Assembly (NCBI RefSeq): GCF_040954645.1
Contig: NC_092808.1
Span: forward strand, 18,543,383 to 18,607,382
DNA from: Diabrotica undecimpunctata
Taxonomy: Eukaryota > Arthropoda > Insecta > Coleoptera > Chrysomelidae
Direction: 5' to 3'
DNA length: 64,000 nucleotides
The notes beneath the pieces are model-generated. The model was not told the DNA's origin. It worked only from the letters and a program-made list of their open reading frames with translations, and searched no databases. This document shows, piece after piece, positions 1 to 10,736 of this stretch (the stretch's first letter is position 1; each line of letters opens with the position of its first letter). The position numbers were made by a program, and so were the translations under genes.

Positions 1-214
1 CAACTGCCTTTCTCTCTTTTTGTTTATCCATTTTTTATCAGCTTTTATAAGTTTGGAGAAGTATAATAAATTTTTAAAAAGAAATCTTCTGTACGTGACA
101 ATGCAAAAGGTCACGTTTTATTATACAGAAAGAGTCACAAAGAATGCCAATATTTTCAGAATACAAAAATAAAAAATATTTTAGTTAACAGTACCCAATA
201 CGTGAACTATTACT

Positions 215-600
215 TGACTATAGGCTTCTTCTTCTTTGTAACGCTCTATTAATGAAAACTTGTAATTTATGTACTATGGATGCTGATATCTTTCACGTTT
301 TATAGCCATATAGTAAGACAGCTGTTACATTTGTGTTAAAGATTTTTAATTTCGTCTTAGTTGGATAAATCCTGGATGTTCATATGTTATTATGCATATT
401 GTACGCATTACGTATCTTAATAATTCTTTCCTGCACATCACGCTCTGTACCACCGTTACCTTCAATTTTGCTGCCCAGATATACAAATTCCACCACTTCC
501 TCAATTTCCTGACTGTTAATCACAATAGGGTGGTTGTTTCTTGTGCCAATTGCATTTGTCACATTATTAATTCTATTTTATTGCAGTGCCAAAAGGACAC
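215..600 (-). pseudogene. LINE reverse-transcriptase C-terminal fragment
   Basis: The minus strand encodes a piece typical of the region after the catalytic core in insect endonuclease/RT LINEs: a VEFVYLGSKI motif, then RDVQERI and KIRNAY. In another frame it continues with KTKLKIFNTNV, LLYGYKT and KLQVFINRAL, matching the usual segment where an RT thumb meets the C-terminal tail. The catalytic DD motif is absent, so this is a short truncated remnant. Stops and a frameshift break it. The upstream side runs into a microsatellite. It is RTE- or CR1-like; I cannot name the clade firmly. Confidence 0.7.
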
Positions 601-607
601 AGAGAAG

Positions 608-746
<139 letters not shown>

Positions 747-1266
747 AAAGTAGTCCAAAGTGTTTTGACTAGTTTGGAAAACATATATGTAAATACTTTT
801 TTCTTTTTGGGTGTGGTAGTCAATAAAAAATAGAGCTTTGCTAAGGCGTACTATTTATTCTGAATCCAAGCTTTCGGTGGTTTTTTGCCACCTTTATGAA
901 GGTCTACAAAGAAAATTACTATGTTGTAACAATTTGAATGGTGCAAAAAAAAGGCTATAAAAAACTATAAAAAACTTACCCGAATGTAAGATTCGTGGCA
1001 TAAACAACAACGTTAAATAACATGATAATACTAAGTTGCAACTAAACTTAAAAATGTTACTGTTAAAAAGACACTTTAAAAATTAATAAATACGTTAAAA
1101 GTTAAAAACAAAATGAAGGACGACATGTCCTAAAATAGGTTTAGAAAAAATAATAACTCAAACAAAACAAAACTGAATTAGTAACTGAAGTCAAAAATAT
1201 TCAATTAATAATGAAATTTTAAAAAAAGAGAAAAGAAAAAAAGAAAACTCTGAGATGCAAAGTAGC

Positions 1267-1797
1267 TCAGTCAAAAGTCAATATAAAATTGTAAATGTTG
1301 CTAAGATTCTGGATCTCAGATCTTTTATTCAGATTGTTATTATCACTCTTGCTGATATGTATCATCTCTAAGAAAGTTCTCTTAAATTTATTTTTCTCTC
1401 TGGCTAATATTTTTACATTGTTGAAATCTATCTTATGGTCTAGATCGATAGTATGCTCTGCCAAAGCACAAGTAGGTTTGTTTAATCTACAATCACTCTT
1501 ATGAGAAATGATACGGCTAGACAGAATCCTTCCAGTTTCACCAATGTACGTGGATGGACATTCAGTACATTGAATGCAATAAACAACATCTGTAGTCTCT
1601 AGAGTGGTTAGGAGTTGTTTTATTTTGCTATACAGCTGACGTATGGTTTTGATGTTCTTGTTAGCTATTTTGATATTCTTAAAGTCTTTAAAAATCTTAG
1701 TGAGTTCATCGGTTAGTTTCGGAATATATGGAAGGGCATAAAAATACACACTTGTTGGAGCAGAATTATTTTGTGCTGAGGGCACTGATTGTGACAT
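1267..1797 (-). pseudogene. GIY-YIG endonuclease domain of the Penelope-like element
   Basis: Open for 176 residues on the minus strand. The C-terminal half has VVYCIQCTECPSTYIGETGR, the PLE form of the GIY-YIG motif with its paired cysteines. It is followed by SRIISHKSDCR, ALAEHTIDLDH and the glutamate-bearing KRTFLEMIHISK, the catalytic layout expected of this nuclease family. The first ~35 residues duplicate the linker in a shifted frame, so the apparent ATG is not the real start. The domain itself has no stop. In life it would nick DNA to prime reverse transcription. Confidence 0.88.
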
Positions 1798-1799
1798 AG

Positions 1800-2457
1800 T
1801 ATGTTGTTTCTATTAACAAAGGGAACATTAAAAATTAATTTATTAATCAGTCTTAGAGGATATGAATTTTCAACAAAAATATTACGTAAGAGGTTGAGAT
1901 CATGTTGGAGATAATCCGGATGAGATAACCTTTTGACACGTTCTTTCATCGCTAGGACTAAATTAGTTTTCATCCTAGGAGGATGGTAAGAGTGGTAGCT
2001 TATGAATCTATTGCTACATATGGGTTTTCTATACCATTGTGTTTTCACAACATTATCCTCACATCTATGCAATCTCATGTCAAGGAAAGGCAAAGATCCC
2101 TCCCGCTCCTCCTCGCACGTGAATTGCAAGTGTGGGTTTCGTTGGTTGAACACATTTAACGTAGAATGTAGAGTCTGCAGGTAGTGCCAAGATTAAGTCA
2201 TCCACATATCTCTTTATGAACGGTATTTCAAAATTTATTTGTTGCAAACAGTCTTCAATCAAGTCATCTAAGACATAATTGCACAGTATTGGTGAAATAG
2301 TGGAACCCATTGGAGTACCAAAGACTTGTTTGTAGTAACAGTCATTAAAAATAAAAACATTAGAGTCAAAAACAAAAGAAATGAGTTTTATGATATTAGC
2401 TAAGTTAAGGGTTGTGTGCATTGATATGTCATCCCAGTGTTTCTCAACGTTAACCAA
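1800..2457 (-). pseudogene. Penelope-type reverse transcriptase, C-terminal half
   Basis: The minus strand reads YKQVFGTPMGSTISPILCNY, then RYVDDLILALPADS, the PLE RT fingers and YVDD catalytic box, preceded by DISMHTTLNLANIIKLISF. A frameshift near 2160 moves the frame; it then continues with FNQRNPHLQFTCE, LPFLDMRL and WYRKPICSNRFISYHSYHP, a highly typical PLE stretch. A second frameshift near 1800 leads into the endonuclease linker. The N-terminal fingers region is absent, so it cannot be active. Both catalytic aspartates of YVDD remain. Confidence 0.88.
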
Positions 2458-2460
2458 TAT

Positions 2461-4255
2461 TGTGTGTAATGGTCAATTTACCTTGAATATCATCCAAAAA
2501 GTTTATTCATTTTATTGTTTTGGACCAACGGATTAGCATAGAAGGCGTACCAAATTGAGGTTTTAGTTTACATTGCGGATGTTCCGTCTATGGCACCTTT
2601 GCAAAAAATTGTTGTTTTCTTGTGGATAACTTAAAACTATGAAATAAACTGTAAAATGAAAGTAGTAGTACTTATATAGTACTAGTGTAGTGCCTTGTGT
2701 ATATATTTTTTATTTTTTTTAACCTAATTACCGATTTTATTTGCTGATCTTTTTAACTACTTCACTTATCTGTCTTTTACAAGAAAAACGTATAACTGCT
2801 TTTGAGTTTATAAAAAATATGTCAAGCAATCATCAACCTGTATAGTCTGTCAGTTGCAGTTTCTTTAATAAATAAATTATTTACGACTACATTTCTAATT
2901 TCTGGTGTACATTATACTTCGTTACTCAAAATCCAAGTTTCAGAAGGAGATTTAATTTCAGGGAATTTCCTAATGGGCGGGAGCCAATTCATGTTTGGGT
3001 TTGGGAGCCAATTCGTGTAGGATTAAAGTAGTTTTATAGAGTTCGGGAGCCAGTTAAGGTGCGCCGATTGGAATTAAGCGCCTCACAAAAGCAGTCAACA
3101 ATTTTATTGGTCGTGCAAAACCTTTAGAAGATTGACTATATGACATAATAGTGAAATTGTGGCATACTTTTTTTAATTTTTTTAAATTGAATTCTTGTTT
3201 CGATATGTCGGGGGCCCCTATATTGATACGGCTGATACGGCAATAGCTACGCCCCTGGCCTTGATATAACAGTCCTGGGTATAACAGGGGCACATAAAAC
3301 GTCTATCGGATGTTGGTGCATAACTTTTATATAGTTGTTCAGCCAAAGTTGTATAATAGTTAATGGAAATTCTACAATAAACTAATTGGCTGCAGTAAAC
3401 CAATAACCAGTGTAAAATATATAGCTTCCATATAAAAAAAATCAATATTCTTAGTGCTCTTTTTAGTGAATTCTATAACTGATCTCCTGTCTCCTCATTA
3501 TTCTCTCTCCATATAGTATTTTATAGTTGCACTTTATCATTTTCGTACTCTCCTAAAATCACATCTATTTTTTTTTACCTATTTTGTTTTATTTAAGTTT
3601 ATGCCAGTCTTATACAATTCAAATATTAGTTCTGTCTATTTTCTAAGTCGTCCGTGCCTTTTGCCAAGAAAATCTGGTTATTTCCAAATTATATATTTTT
3701 CTGTACTATTTAATGGTAAACTCATTACACGGTATTTCTTACAGTTAAATACAGAAGAATACAGTAATACAGAAGAAATATACATTTAACTTCTGGAATT
3801 TCTTGTCAAAAACTTTTATACAATTTTTTACAGATTTAATAATGAAAATCCAGTTTTTGACCGAATATTTTAATTTTTATTTGGAAGCTTTGTTTAAATA
3901 TGTTAACCCTATTTCTTGTTTAGCATAAGGTCCTCCAGTTTTCAGTAAATTTATGCGACGCATATTCCCTTCAAAGTTTCCTGTTGCCCTATAGATGGTT
4001 GCCTAGCTTAAATTGTAATCTCCAAACAAGTTTACAATTTCACGGTTTGGTGACCGCCCAACTTAATCTGTAAATATCCTTCTGCACCTTAAGTATCTAC
4101 TACATTTTGATTTTAATTATGAAAATATAAATATTTTTTTTTAATTTTAGCTAAACTGCTATTTTATTAAACACGAACTCAATCATTTATTAAAGTGATA
4201 TTTGTCGTCAAACTATCACATTTTTTTAGAATATTTCACTTTGATTCAGTATTGC
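2461..4255. other. no gene recognised
   Basis: AT-rich sequence without a protein I recognise. Three loose repeats of GGGAGCCA(A/G)TT occur near 2980-3055. A minus-strand open stretch (3054-3293) has no known motif and is probably chance. Nothing else supportable. Confidence 0.5.
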
Positions 4256-4259
4256 TTTA

Positions 4260-4560
4260 AAAATATTGTCCTATATGGAGGCTCACTTGAAAAGATGAAG
4301 GGACAACTACAAAAATATTGTAGGGTTTCTTAATTAATCACAAGGAAAGTCCAAAAAATATACTGGCCTGAGAAAATATAGAATTCAACAAGGAAAGAAC
4401 AATTATTATTAAAAGAAATAAACGAGGAAATATATAAGTGTTAAAATATGGAGGAGAAAGGGTGGTATCATTTATTAAAGTGTCAATAAAATTAAAAGAG
4501 GTGAAGACATTCCAAGTGAATGGCATTTATCATACATGTCGTCAATATTCGAATCGTTTA
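4260..4560 (+). pseudogene. degraded LINE RT fragment
   Basis: Plus-strand phrases scattered over three frames resemble an RT palm approach: YGGSLEKMKG, LLKEINEEIYK, and, near the end, GEDIPSEWHLSYMSS, matching the DIPxEWKxAYISPI motif of insect LINEs. Stops and shifts make it non-coding. It lies just upstream of the LINE tail at 4619 and may belong to the same insertion with a deletion between them. Confidence 0.45.
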
Positions 4561-4618
4561 TTTGAGAAGTCCTACATCCACAAATATGATATTTCGACTT
4601 TTTTAGCCTAACAATCAT

Positions 4619-5005
4619 TTGAATCATTTGAGTCATTTGGAATCATTTGAGATGTGGTGCCATCGAAGGATTTTGAAAATACCATGGACCCAACGAGTTA
4701 CAAACGCAGAAGTGTTACGAAGGCTACAAAAGGATTGCGAGGTCATAAAGCACATCAAAAGAAGAAAGCTGGAATATTTAGTCCAAATTACCAGAGGTGC
4801 GAAATATGAGATATTAAGGGTCATAATGCAAGGAAAAATCAAGGGTAAAAGATCCATAGGAAGACGAAGAATTTCCTGGCTGAGAAACCTAAGAGAGTGG
4901 TATAGTTGCAGCTCAGTCGATCTTTTTAGAGCAGTTGCCAATAAGGTGCAGATAGCTGTGATGATAGCCAACCTCCGATAGGAGAAGGAACTACAAGAAG
5001 AAGCC
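4619..5005 (+). pseudogene. LINE 3' end (family A), RT C-terminal tail
   Basis: Encodes 120 residues of a LINE C-terminus: EMWCHRRILKIPWTQRVTN, EVLRRLQK, then KRRKLEYLVQITRGAKYEIL, GKIKGKRSIGRRRISWLRNL and AVMIANLR, stop. The same tail recurs at 15.8, 19.3, 57.8 and 62.2 kb, so the family (here called A) is abundant. After the stop comes a short GAAG-rich tail (CAAGAAGAAG), as in every other copy. Only the tail remains; the catalytic domain is lost. Confidence 0.85.
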
Positions 5006-5760
5006 TAACAATCTATCCTCATATATATGAGCATAGCTTAAAGAGAAATCACACATATCCAACTCATATAACACTTGTGACAAGTGTTTATGTTGAAATG
5101 TATGATGTCAGGTAGTATAATTCAGCCAGAGAAAAACAGGATTCGATCGTATCGGCATTTATTTCGGATTTACATATACAAATGAAAAAGTAATTATCGT
5201 TAAGTACCTACTAAATACAATGTTCGAATACAAAGACGTACTGTTTATTTATTTCGATAGATGGGTGTGACGATATTCGATATGGTAAACCAAGATACGG
5301 CGATCGAGGAAATGAAGTCGTATTCGTACCTCAACGCAGTACGAGTACTTGGATAGGGATAAGGATGTCTATCTAGTTCAACGCACCAGATAGAAAGGAA
5401 AGAATACGCCAATATCGTTCAACGCACCAGATTGACGCAGTCAGAGGATGAGGAAGGATTGCCAATCTCGCTCAACACGCCAGATCGACTGGGTTCGAAA
5501 GGATTTGGGACACGTTTAACGCACCTGTCCCCAAGGTCAGATATTCTCAACTCAACGCGTCGAGAATGGTTAGCTGTCTTTCAGTTTCGACTTTTATATT
5601 ATTCGAGACGGAACAAAAACATGTTTTGTTTAACACATAGGCGTACTCTAGACGATAAAATATATTATCGTCACAAATGTTTAGCATTTACAATGTTGTC
5701 GTTTTAGGAGGATCGTACTGTGACAGTTGTTCCTAAAAACGCAAAAATGGACTGAACATA
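5006..5760. other. non-coding, with a recurrent CAACGCACCAGA motif
   Basis: No protein recognised. The motif TTCAACGCACCAGAT or close variants recurs at about 5331, 5377, 5418, 5471, 5514 and 5553, roughly every 40-50 bases. This may be a degraded minisatellite, or part of an LTR or element leader. An open stretch at 5432-5707 spans the motif and shows no domain. Confidence 0.5.
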
Positions 5761-5761
5761 T

Positions 5762-5942
5762 TATTTATGATATCACCGAATGACGTCAAATGGAGTATTA
5801 AAGACGGCAAAAGAGGGTTCCCCAATAGGAAGACGATCAGTAGGAAGACCACGTGAACGATGGAACGACAACTTACTTGAGGCACATTGAAAAACAGACA
5901 GAGTCATGTCTACATAAAAAGCAGAAGAAGAAGAAGAAGAAT
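5762..5942 (+). pseudogene. LINE 3' end with (GAA)n tail
   Basis: Plus-strand codons give SPIGRRSVGRPRERWNDNL, the arginine-rich G-R-P-x-x-R-W motif near the end of many LINE polyproteins. A stop and a (GAA)n tail at 5926-5942 follow. Only about 45 codons survive. The family differs from family A. Confidence 0.65.
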
Positions 5943-6510
5943 ATATAGACGAAGCTTTAAAAAGGTTGTATATAAAATGTGGAAAGATGGGCATACCACT
6001 GCTTTTTGCGGACAATCAGGTCATTTTTGCACAAGAAAAAATCGAGATGGAATATATAATTAGAAAATTAAAAGAGGAGTACGAGAACTACGTACGCTAT
6101 ACTCAGCTATACGTAGCGGAAGTATGGCCAATAACAACAATACGAAATAAAATAAGAATGGTCGAATTGGACTTTTTGGGAAGGAACTGTATGTCTTCAA
6201 ATTACAAGAAGAGGCAGAATAGGGAATTTGATGAAAGTAGAATGCCCAATAACAAAGAAATTTGCAAGCAGAGCACTACAACGGTATGATCATGTTAAAT
6301 GAATACCAGGCCATAGGTGTCCAAAAATCGTAATAGAATGGGACCTCCAGGAAAAAGACGAATAGGAAGACTAGCTATGAGATGTAAAACGTATATGGGA
6401 AATGCGATGATGGCGAAAGATTTTAGAAAAGATGACTGGGAGGATAGAAAGCTATAGAGGGTTAAAACGACGAACTCATAATGGCGAAATGCCGAAGAAG
6501 AAAAATATAA
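5943..6510 (+). pseudogene. LINE RT fragment with mutated catalytic box
   Basis: Begins inside the palm: YIDEALKRLYIKCGKMG, then LLFADNQVIFAQ, where the RT catalytic FADD has become FADN. IIRKLKEEYENY follows. A deletion then joins TQLYVAEVWPIT and RIMVELDFLGRNC-like text (the LLYGAEVW / LDFLRR region), and degenerate frames carry the C-terminal tail to about 6510, ending GEMPKKKN. Clearly dead: the second catalytic aspartate is replaced, the middle is deleted and the tail is full of stops. Confidence 0.72.
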
Positions 6511-7440
6511 GTCAATAATGGAAGATACTGTTACGTTATCTGTCTGACACACGCCCCAAGAAAATTTTGCCGATGCCAGCTTAACTGTAACAAGTATTTC
6601 TAGAAGCCTAGGAACAGGCATGTCCATAACGTCATAGAAGGGTCTACTTCTTTCTGGTACATTCATTGGAAATTTAAGAACAGCATGGAACTGGCCCCAA
6701 ATAATATAAATATGAAAAAATTTACATTTTAAGTCAGTCTTAAAAATAAATTTGTACTATTAAGTCTAAAATAAATTGTTGTTATATAATAAATTAATAT
6801 TGTGTTCATAGTGTAAAATAAATAAGTGTTAAACTGTATATAAATAAGTGTAATTAAATATTAAATAAATTAAGTGTTAGAACATTTCAATAATTAATTA
6901 AAATATTGTAAATAAAGACAGAAAAATCGTTGCAAGACCTTCTATTATTGACTAATGCGGCCAATCATCCATTAAGAAAAATGATCCCAGAGAAAGATAA
7001 AATGTGACAACTTTTATTTAAGTGAAACTTTAATATTATTAAATATAAGGATAAACGGATATAAATCTTATTATTCCTCTGAAACTATTTTCTTGTGGCA
7101 TTTTAATATTATTAACTATCTTAAATGGGAACTGGCCACAATTTAAGTTAAAAATACGTCTATTTTGACAATTTCTATTTCCAAAAATTAAACGGGTTCC
7201 GAAATAATAATGAACCTGTTATAAACTTAAATTGTGATTAATTCCCAATAAAAGTCCAATGTACAAGGTTCAATAAAAGTCAATAGAGTTTAATAGGAAG
7301 ACTAATCAATAATTTTGAGTCTGAAAGAAACTGATAGTCAAAATAGGAAAATTAGGAATGCAACTGTCATCTTACTAAATATTCAGATAGCACAGTAAAC
7401 TCATCAATAAAATGCGTCAAGATCTAGTTAGCGGTACTGA
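6511..7440. other. AT-rich non-coding stretch
   Basis: No gene seen. The first part (TGTTACGTTATCTGTCTG, a GC-richer block, then AATAAA-rich DNA) could be a solo LTR, but I cannot find matching ends or a second copy. GGGAACTGGCC occurs near 7127 and a close variant near 6685. Confidence 0.4.
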
Positions 7441-7441
7441 A

Positions 7442-8825
7442 AGAAGAAGTTTTTTTTAATTGCCGTATTGCCAGATTCCAGTAAGAGCCTAAAAAGGTAT
7501 CCATTAAATTCTGACAGGCAATGGTGGGAGAAATCTTTTTTGGACATCTACGTCACGGAAAAAGACACCCCGGCATCTTTCGGCCGAGTAGGATACTAGG
7601 CCAAAAGACCCCAGGGTAGTGCCGGATTAACCATGTTTCGACTAAAACCTTAACCACCGTTCCAAAGAGGTGGTCTTGCCACTCAATGAACAACTAAAAG
7701 AAAAAACTAAAAATTTATAAACAACCATAACTATTACCGTATATCAGAAAATATTTCAGACGTTAGGCCATAAACCAATAAATAATATTAACCATAAATT
7801 TCAGATCCCTTGCTCAATTTCTTCCTCTGTCCTCCTGTTCCTTTTTCTTCATCACCCCAGAAATCAGACAGTGTACTTCTCTCCATTCTTTTTCTCCTCT
7901 CAACATAATGTTTACAACGTTTCTTTCATCCAGCCCGAAACCCATTCGCCTCGACATCGCCCCTCTCATTTGCCCATCTCTGGCAGTTAAAAATGTGGGC
8001 GGGAGTGTCCGGTACCCTACAAACAGTACAGTCTGCCGAGGCAGATTTGCCTATTCTATTTGTGAAGGTGCCAAAACTACCATGTCTGGTCAGAAACTGC
8101 GTCAGGAAGTAGTCTAGTTTCCTGAACTTACATTCCCACCACGGCCTCAGATCGGCAATAAGCTTCTTCGTCCACCTTGCCTTTCAGCTATCATTCGCCC
8201 ATTCTCTCTGCGACTCTACTATCGTTCTTTTTCTCTTATTCTCATCTATATTTACATCCATCCTCCTCGCATACACCCTCGCTCGCTCTTTGCACAACAA
8301 AATGATCGGTATCACCGCTCCAATGACATATAGAGCCTCATTTGAAACTGTCCTATATGCGCTAGATACCCTGAGGAGCATTCGACTTTGGGAAGTGTCC
8401 ATCAGCTTAGCGTATTTCGCAATGCTTAGTACGCTACACCACACGGGGGCAGCGTAGGTTACCACCGACTGGAAAACTCCATTTAACACCTTTCTTTTGG
8501 TGCTACCTGGGCCTCGAATGTTTGTCATCAACCGTATCAACGCCTCCAGATTTCGGTTCGCCTTCTCTACCGTCTCTTGGATATGTACTCCGAACCTTAG
8601 TTCTTCCGACAACCAAACTCCTAGATATTTAATCGATTTAACTGCTGTAACCTCCACACATTCCACTATAAAGCGAAGAGAGGATTTTTCCCGGGTCCCT
8701 TTGAGAACTAACACCTCAGTTTTCTGAGGCGCTAGCTGTAGATCGTTCTCTCTGATCCACCTACTAATGCGACGCAGGACTGTTAGCCGCATTAGCCATG
8801 TCCGTTTTCTGACTCGCCTTCGCAA
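7442..8825 (-). mobile_element. R1-clade LINE 3' portion
   Basis: Minus strand, 5'-truncated. It carries the end of an R1-type RT, its cysteine/histidine motif, a 3' UTR of about 450 bases and a poly(A) (seen as eight T at 7451-7458). R1-clade elements classically insert in 28S genes, but many insect relatives do not. No 28S sequence flanks this copy. Confidence 0.8.
7920..8825 (-). pseudogene. R1-type RT C-terminus with CCHC-like motif
   Basis: Open from 8825 to an in-frame TGA near 8184, then open again in the same frame to about 7935. Recognisable R1 text: WIRENDLQLAPQKTEVLVLK, VKSIKYLGVWLSEELRFG, NIRGPGSTKRKVLNGV, YAAPVW and LLRVSSAYRTVSNEAL. Beyond the stop comes DLRPWWECKFRKLDYFLTQ, then CTVCRVPDTPAHIFNC, the C-x2-C-x7-H-x3-C finger of R1 C-termini, followed by RWANERG. 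The catalytic FADD lies upstream of the truncation and is absent. A single TGA within about 290 codons suggests a fairly young copy. Confidence 0.88.
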
Positions 8826-8829
8826 CCAG

Positions 8830-9735
8830 TAAAAGAGGAAGTTAGTGACATAAATTATTAAGAGTAATGACGTAACTTCATATCAAGTAGGTACACATAA
8901 TTTATGATGAAGTTTAATATAGAGCACAACTAACAATATGCTTAAGAATATCGCAATAATATATCGATGTATGTAGTATATGGTGTATGAAGTAAATATA
9001 AACTGCTAAGAATTTTTACCTCCAATTGACAATAACAATATTTTACAGGTTATAGTATAAGATCCCACTGCAAGATCGCTAAGTTCATAACTCTAGTTAA
9101 TTAAACTGAGATTTTTACAGACGTTTAAGAATAGGAGAATACATTGCTAAAATTATTTGGTTTATTTATTTTTTAAATAAAATACGCTGCTCATGACGTA
9201 ATTACTTTTTTTTTTATCTAAAATGAAAGGTAATTTTTTTATATGATGATATTAGGTTGCCTGAGAAAAAATGGTCGCAAATTAGGGTTGCCAGCTGTTA
9301 AAAATGCGAGGTATCAAAGATAAGGTAAAATAAAGTTGGCGTTTGTTTCTTTCGGTTTCATTCAAAGAGAATTTGGTAGTGCACTACCAAATGCGCCTTC
9401 TATATATAGAAAGGCGGTTAATGCAATCTCTCCTTTATTGAGTGACTGATTTTCTTCTTTCTTAGTCGTGAGCGTTCGACAGGTGTCAGATATATACGTT
9501 TAACGATCATGGGGATTTCCAAGTTTTTAAAACAAGGTACACTGCTTCAAGATAGTGAACAAACACGAGTTCTGGGTGCGCAGTGATAAATTCAAAAAGG
9601 TAAAAAAGGGGGAAAAGCTTGTCATTTACTTTTGTATAGTATTGTAAGGTTATGATATAAATGTAATGAGAATGTGCGAAAAAGACAAGTTCTAAATTAT
9701 CCAAATAAACAATATCAAACGGAATATTAAATTGT
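8830..9735. other. non-coding; contains a 22-bp perfect palindrome
   Basis: No gene recognised. At 9371-9392 ATTTGGTAGTGC is followed immediately by its mirror complement, a perfect 22-base palindrome, within a locally less AT-rich block (9350-9500). Function unknown. Confidence 0.5.
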
Positions 9736-9852
9736 AACGTATGTCTCTAAAGTTTTCTGAAAATTTTAGATTTAAAAATGATTCTCGATCAAGTTGCCAT
9801 TGAAAACCAAAGTTAGTAAACAACTTAAACGTAGTTTAAAAAGTTAGTTAAG

Positions 9853-10270
9853 ATGTGGTTCAAACTTAATAGTCGCCAAAGTATTTATCGTTTAGTTGGA
9901 CATGTACCAAAACGCGATATTGTAAGAATTTTTAGTGCTCAAAATATTTCTGTGTCAACGATTGACCAGACAGTTAAAGAGTTCGAAAATGGTATACCAT
10001 GCCGTAATTTGCCCAAAAGTAGAAGGCCAAGAGTTGTAACTCCTGCTCGGAAACAGAGATTAATTCAGAGTATAGAGAACCAATTAGAAAAGTTTTTGCG
10101 AAATTTTGGCTGAAGATATAATATTTCACAAATGACTAAGTAAGTAAAACAATTTCCAGAAAAAATTTAAAACGATATAAAAGATAAAAAGCTCCTGAGT
10201 ACACACCACCCCAGTTCAAATTCCTAGATGTTGCCGTGCATTGAGACGTATTCAGTTTCCTGGTAAAACT
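9853..10270 (+). pseudogene. transposase N-terminus, helix-turn-helix
   Basis: Open for 86 residues. It has the paired homeodomain-like HTH of Tc1/IS630 transposases: YRLVGHVPKRDIVRIFSAQN, ISVSTIDQTVKEFENG, then a basic linker LPKSRRPRVVTPARKQR and SIENQLEKF. After the stop at 10113 the family text continues in broken frames (CRALRRIQFPGKT near 10230-10270). It would bind the element's inverted repeats. The 5' half of the gene disrupted by the nested insertions. Confidence 0.8.
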
Positions 10271-10289
10271 CTCATTATCAGGTTAATTT

Positions 10290-10351
10290 TACCACCCAAA
10301 ACGACCGGTTTCGCTTTCTAAAATTTGCAAAGCATCATCAGGTCAGTGGTA
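10290..10351 (-). ncRNA. type I hammerhead ribozyme motif
   Basis: Read on the minus strand. The outer helix I strand UACCAC and inner GAC are followed by CUGAUGA, an extra U, helix II GCUUU with loop and AAAGC, then GAA, ACCGGU, C, and the other helix I strand beginning GUU and ending GUGGUA. Every invariant core position is present: C3 U4 G5 A6 G8 A9, G12 A13 A14, A15.1-U16.1, H17=C. Cleavage would fall between 10303 and 10302. Helix III is only the palindrome ACCGGU, typical of the minimal hammerheads of Penelope-like elements. The surrounding 10280-10735 is probably a PLE terminal-repeat fragment. Confidence 0.82.
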
Positions 10352-10736
10352 CAAAGTAAATTAAATGCTGAAATTATAAAAAGCCCATATTGGGGTGCTG
10401 TCTTATAAAGATATAGATCAAAAAAGTTATAGTAATTATGCCAATATTACATGTCTGTGTTTATTAATATGCATAAAATTGCTTTAGCAGACAAAGTAAC
10501 AACCCACAAATTGGTAAGAGATAATCTGTTGAATTGTAATAAATTAGAAATAAACAAAATACTACTTACATTCCGGTACAAGAGTTTTTATATAATGATT
10601 GGTGATACATAGTTCAAACTATCCCGTATTGCTGATAATGGGTGATCTTCGGTCAATGTTGTAACTGTCTGACAATTAAGGAGGAAGTTTCTTGAGGGGA
10701 GGGATGTTAACAGATGATAGATATAGGAGTAAGGTA

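Larger units (their letters stand above)
840..2460 (-). mobile_element. Penelope-like retroelement (PLE), 5'-truncated
   Basis: Minus-strand element holding a Penelope-type reverse transcriptase followed by a C-terminal GIY-YIG endonuclease, the diagnostic order of EN+ Penelope-like elements. The 5' part of the RT is missing and the reading frame is broken twice. Past the stop, about 400 bases of AT-rich 3' region lead to a stem-loop near 868-895 (GGTGG/CCACC followed by GAAAGCTT on the minus strand). That resembles a decayed hammerhead ribozyme helix II and core, as found in PLE terminal repeats. The 3' boundary near 840 is an estimate. Confidence 0.8.

Noticed and set aside
3054..3445. Two overlapping minus-strand open frames
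   Set aside because: No recognisable domain, low complexity of context, and no supporting start or splice signals.
6295..6666. 123-residue minus-strand frame
   Set aside because: Most of it is antisense to the plus-strand LINE tail.
6520..6950. Possible solo LTR beginning TGTTACG
   Set aside because: No matching end, target duplication or second copy found.
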